A stretch of DNA of 64,000 nucleotides from Cheilinus undulatus (taxonomy: Eukaryota; Chordata; Actinopteri; Labriformes; Labridae): the NCBI RefSeq assembly GCF_018320785.1, contig NC_054872.1, positions 41,404,551 through 41,468,550 on the forward strand, read 5' to 3'. Positions 60,671 to 64,000 of the stretch are shown in pieces; position 1 is the stretch's first letter; each line of letters starts with the position of its first letter. A model generated the notes under the pieces. That model saw nothing but the letters and a program-made list of their open reading frames with translations, searched no databases and was not told the DNA's origin. A program made the position numbers and the translations under genes.

Positions 60671-61234
60671 GCCTCAACAGGTAGTATATCAAGGCTGAGG
60701 TTTACCAGCAGAAGCAGAGCCCAGCAGGCACTGATATCAGAATTATCACATTGCTACAAGTGTTACTGCAGCCACAAAGCAGCTACAGAAAATCGCATTA
60801 CGGAGCATTTATTCCTCTAGGAAGACCCAAGTAATTAGAAGAGAAATACTTTGTTCTTAAAGAAGTCCCGTGCTGCAGCGTAGACTTTTTTCCTCATTTT
60901 TTTCTGTTTCCTGCGTTCTGTTCTCCTATGCATAATACATTTTATTGCATATAGGCTGCTTTACACTGCCACTGCTGATGGATATAGAGTGCAGAGTGTG
61001 ATCTTGCAAATCCACCTTCCCAAATAAGATATTTTTCCTCATGATGTGCCTTTGAAATAAAGGTTGATTTAGCATAAAAGCTTGAGAATGAGCTTTATCA
61101 AACATATTTTGGCTAAAAATGGCTTTATAATCTAAAAATAAACTTAAACAAGCCCACATGTATTTATTGTATTGTAATGTGACATGCTCTGGTTAAAATT
61201 AATTTGTTTCAAAACATAAAATGACACATTTTGA
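60671..61234. other. Short intergenic spacer between the two Rab genes
   Basis: Less than 1 kb separates the promoter of the Rab11-type gene from the inferred 3' end of the rab25-like gene. AT-rich in its right half; no gene or repeat recognised. Confidence 0.5.
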
Positions 61235-61725
61235 GATCAGCTTTGTTCATTTTTATTGTCATTTAACATCAGAAATGAAATCAGACTCTCTTTACATCAT
61301 CAGCTGGAGTACAAGCACATTAAGACTCCTAATATGTTCATACATTTTGCTCCCAATCTGATTAAAAACATTATAAAGTCATGTATCATTTACATTTTTA
61401 CTCCAATTTGTTGCATAGATTATAAATACATTACCACAGCACAGCTAATTGTATTTGACCTATGTTTAATAGTGAATATTAACAATTTGATGTTGGTCTG
61501 CAGATACATTCATTCACATATATTAATCCTCTTCTTAACACAACACCAGCATGCAATTTGTACAACCCGTTTATCAGTCTTTTCAAAGTGGCATCACTTT
61601 AGCCAGCTCAGGACTGTTATTATTGGCACTCAGTATTGCCATGTAGCCCCTATTTGGGCCCTAAGCATTGCAGGTTAAGGAGTTCAGCCACCCTGAGGTC
61701 CGTGGTCAGTTGAAGGTCCGTGGCA
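61235..61725 (-). other. rab25: 3'UTR of the rab25-like gene
   Basis: From the TGA at 61726–61728 to about 20 bases past AATAAA at 61257–61252 (minus strand). The 140-codon plus-strand frame across this stretch is antisense and shows no protein-like features. Confidence 0.5.
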
Positions 61726-61838
61726 TCAGATGTTTCTGCAGCAGGGCCTCCTGTCCTCTGTGTTTTCTGCTCCGCTGTTGTTCAAAGACACAGCACTGAT
61801 TGAGCTGGTTTGCTTACTGCCCCCTTTCTTGCGAATCT
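61726..61838 (-). CDS. rab25: Rab25-like small GTPase, last exon (partial gene)
   Basis: The 113-base exon encodes, after the split Glu, IRKKGGSKQTSSISAVSLNN then SGAENTEDRRPCCRNI and TGA. A C-terminal CC pair for prenylation is present. The hypervariable tail differs from Rab11 (no SQKQ or NNVVPI block), and its SISAVSLN segment resembles fish Rab25 as I remember it. The acceptor TACCACAG lies before 61838. Rab25 is an epithelial Rab11-family member acting in apical recycling. Assignment to Rab25 rather than another Rab11 copy is by tail and synteny. Confidence 0.75.
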
Positions 61839-62396
61839 CTGTGGTAGAAAATTAACATAAATTAAACATTGACATTATGCTACAAGAAAGGAAACCAGGC
61901 ATTCACAAATATCCAAACTACTCACCTCCTCCCTGCATAAAAGTCAGCTGAAAATAAATGCATATGCTAAATTGCTCAATTCAAAGCAAAACTGAACAGA
62001 AAAGTTTCTGCCAAAAGCAGTCAATCAAAAGGCTGCTTTGGGACCAAAGGGTCACTTTTCTGACCTTTTCTAGATAGAAACTTTTTGCAAACCTCTATGA
62101 GCTGGGAAGATGAAAGCTGGCTATGTGAGGTTAAAGTCAGGGTCATATGGGTGGAGCCTAGCACTGCATGCTTATGGGAAATGTGTGTATCCGGCTCATA
62201 TCGTTCATATGTCTTTAGAGGGGAAGAAAGGGAAGGAAGGAGGGGTTTCAGATACACACAGAAAGCTCTAAGGAATTCCATCTTGGCATTGTGGTATAAC
62301 AATTGTACATTACTCAAAAGGAATATGTTCCTTTTTATTGCTGCAGATCTGAAACAGTGTTTTTTAAACAAAAGGAGAAAAGCTCAATCCATTTAC
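61839..62396 (-). other. rab25: rab25-like intron (558 bp)
   Basis: Bounded by GTAAAT after 62397 and ACCACAG before 61838. No repeat recognised. Confidence 0.75.
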
Positions 62397-62477
62397 CTGC
62401 AAGGACATTGTTGAATGCTGCCTCCACATTGGTCGATGCCAAAGCCGAGGTCTCCAGAAACAAAAGACCATTCTTTT
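62397..62477 (-). CDS. rab25: Rab25-like small GTPase, penultimate exon (partial gene)
   Basis: The 81-base exon encodes KNGLLFLETSALASTNVEAA then FNNVLA, with both end codons split. ETSAL is the G5 guanine-binding motif. The residue after it is Ala, where Rab11 and human Rab25 have Asp. The acceptor TCATTTAG lies before 62477; donor GCAG|GTAAAT after 62397. Earlier exons (P-loop, switches, NKxD) are not in 62478–64000, so the gene continues past the right edge of the window. Confidence 0.82.
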
Positions 62478-62507
62478 CTAAATGATAAAAATAAGCAAGG
62501 ATAATTA

Positions 62508-62700
62508 CCTCACAAGGCAAGGCAAGTTTATTTATATAGAACCTTTCATACACAAAGTGATCCACAGTGCTTTACAAAGTTTAAAACCAAATATATACCA
62601 CATTAAGAGCAGTGACAGAAAGCAAAAAGAATGAAAATTAAATATATTTAAATATGAAATAAAAAGAAAGGAAGAAAATGAAATTTATCAGTTAGGAATT
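62508..62700. repeat. Dispersed repeat (TTTATATAG...CTTTACA type)
   Basis: AAGGCAAGTTTATTTATATA then GAACCTTTCATACACAAAGT and AGTGCTTTACAAAG is a very common fish repeat end. The right limit is uncertain. Confidence 0.5.
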
Positions 62701-62749
62701 ACAAAAACATTGTATTATTATGTCATACAGCATACATGATACTTACCAC

Positions 62750-63525
62750 AACCCAATTTTTAAAACAGTTGGATCTCTAAGTAAAATGTAAATAAAAGCA
62801 ATGCAACTATTTGCAAATCTCATTAAACCATATTTTACTCACAATAGAGCATAAACAACATATCAGATTTTGAAACACAGACATTTTATGATTTCATGAA
62901 ATCCCTGGCTCATGTTTAATTTGACATACAAAAAAGTAGTGGCAGGGCAACAAAATGCTGGAAAAGTAAGAGATACTGATTAAACACAGCTGGAGGAGCA
63001 TGTTGCAACTAATTTAATTCATTGGCAACAGGTCAGCAACATGACTGGGTATAAAAGAAGCATTTTAGTGAGGCAATATTTTAGAGAGGGAAAGTCTCTT
63101 TAAAGACAGACAATGCATCTGATAATTGTGGAACGTTTTCAGAAAAATGTTCCTCAACTTTGAATACTCAAACATCTACAGTAGAGAATATCACCAAAAG
63201 ATTCAGAGAATCTGGAGAAATCTCTGTGAGTAAGGGACAAGGCTGAAGGTCAATATTAGATGCTCGTTATCTTCTGCAGCACTGCATTAGAAACCAGCAT
63301 TTGAGTGTTAACATAGTTCACTGGGCCACAAATGTGAGTTAAAGCCGTATCATGCAAAGAAGAAGCCATATGTCAACACAATCCAGAAACGCTGCCATCT
63401 TCTCTGGGACAAAGCTCTGTTTAAATGGACTGAGGCAAAATGGAAAACTGTTCTGTGGTTAGCTGAATCAAAATTTGATATTCTAAAGAGGAGAGGGACC
63501 AGCCACACTATCATCGCTTAAAAGT
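62750..63525 (+). mobile_element. Tc1/mariner element, internally deleted and truncated
   Basis: The left terminal sequence AACCCAATTTTTAAAACAGT and AAAATGTAAATAAAAGCAAT match a widespread Tc1-like family, followed by GGGCAACAAAATGCTGGAAA and a plus-strand transposase relic. The relic contains AAAAGATTCAGAGAATCTGG (helix-turn-helix region), AAGAAGAAGCCATATGTCAA and GGACTGAGGCAAAATGGAAA. The sequence then jumps and stops, so the DDE region and the right terminal repeat are missing. Confidence 0.75.
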
Positions 63526-63542
63526 ATATAAAGGTTTTAGAG

Positions 63543-63690
63543 CAGGGGTCATCAAGGACATCTGCACAAGGGCCAGATTTAGTCTTAGCAGAAATTCTGG
63601 AGCCAGACTTTCAAATAAACAAAAATTAGATCAACATTTTGGTCTGATTAACTTATTATTGTGCAGCAGGCCACAAGGAGACAGGCCTGC
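63543..63690. repeat. hAT element end fragment
   Basis: It begins CAGGGGTCATCAAGGACATC and continues AAGGGCCAGATTTAGTCTTA, the usual start of a fish hAT MITE. It abuts the truncated Tc1 copy. Confidence 0.5.
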
Positions 63691-64000
63691 CCACAGAAAA
63701 GGTCTGGGCCCCTGAAAATCCTAGAAAATGGGCCCTCCCCAGTTGTGATTTAGCGCCAGTATTAACCCCTTTTTGTTACTTTTTGTCCCTTTCTGCCTCT
63801 TTAACCCATTTTTTGACATTCTTTAACATCTTTTGAACCACTTTTCCAGCATGTTTTATTCCCTTCATGTCACTCTTTTATCAATTTTTGCCACTTTTTA
63901 ACCCCTTTTCATTACTTTTTGCATTATTTCTGCCACTTTTAAACCAATTTTTGCCACGTTTCACCCATTTGGCCACTCTTTAACCCCCTTTTTTTTTGCA
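63690..64000. repeat. Composite dispersed repeat, copy 3 (runs off the edge)
   Basis: CCCCTGAAAATCCTAGAAAA then TGGGCCCTCCCCAGTTGTGA matches the start of copies 1 and 2. It is followed by a degenerate TTTTTGCCACTTTTTAACCC array that continues past the right edge. Confidence 0.7.

Noticed and set aside
61256-61678. 140-codon plus-strand frame
   Set aside because: It lies antisense to the rab25-like 3'UTR, is AT-driven and shows no domain or conserved motif.
62478-64000. Search for rab25-like exon 3 (NKxD exon)
   Set aside because: No frame carries [10 protein letters not shown] or NKxD; the stretch is repeats, so the exon lies beyond the right edge.

Overview
The window looks like nuclear DNA of a ray-finned (teleost) fish. 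Coding exons are small, have GT/AG borders, and are separated by long AT-rich introns. The repeats are typical of fish: decayed Tc1/mariner copies, hAT-type miniature elements with 8-bp target duplications, tRNA-derived SINEs and LINE 3' ends. The proteins are clear vertebrate orthologues. The gene order lamin A – MEX3A – RAB11/RAB25-type GTPase matches the conserved vertebrate LMNA–MEX3A–RAB25 neighbourhood (human 1q22, from memory).

Layout. (1) 1–6.2 kb: 5' end of lmna on the minus strand. Only coding exon 1 (3739–4079) is inside the window. A noncoding first exon ending at 5874 is predicted from a strong donor/acceptor pair. (2) 6.2–33.6 kb: a gene-poor interval between the divergent lmna and mex3a genes, filled with transposon remnants, minisatellites and three CTCF-like motifs near 19 kb. 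(3) 33.6–47.06 kb: mex3a on the plus strand. It has a CpG-rich promoter, exon 1 (34643–35063), a 3.18-kb intron, exon 2 (38247–39403) and a 3'UTR that may be about 7.6 kb long. (4) 47.3–60.5 kb: a complete five-exon Rab11-type GTPase gene on the minus strand (216 aa), tail-to-tail with mex3a. (5) 61.2–64 kb: the last two coding exons of a second, diverged Rab11-family gene, best matched to Rab25, on the minus strand. It continues past the right edge.

The genes do not form an operon-like unit. Lamin A builds the nuclear lamina, Mex3A is a KH/RING RNA-binding E3 ligase, and the two Rabs act in recycling-endosome traffic. The point of most interest is the head-to-tail pair of a canonical Rab11 gene and a Rab25-like gene with matching exon sizes and phases. 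This suggests that Rab25 arose, or is maintained, as a tandem Rab11 duplicate at the lmna/mex3a locus. I found no prokaryotic-type system, CRISPR array, rRNA or confident tRNA. Most other open frames are chance frames or shadows of the exons described here.
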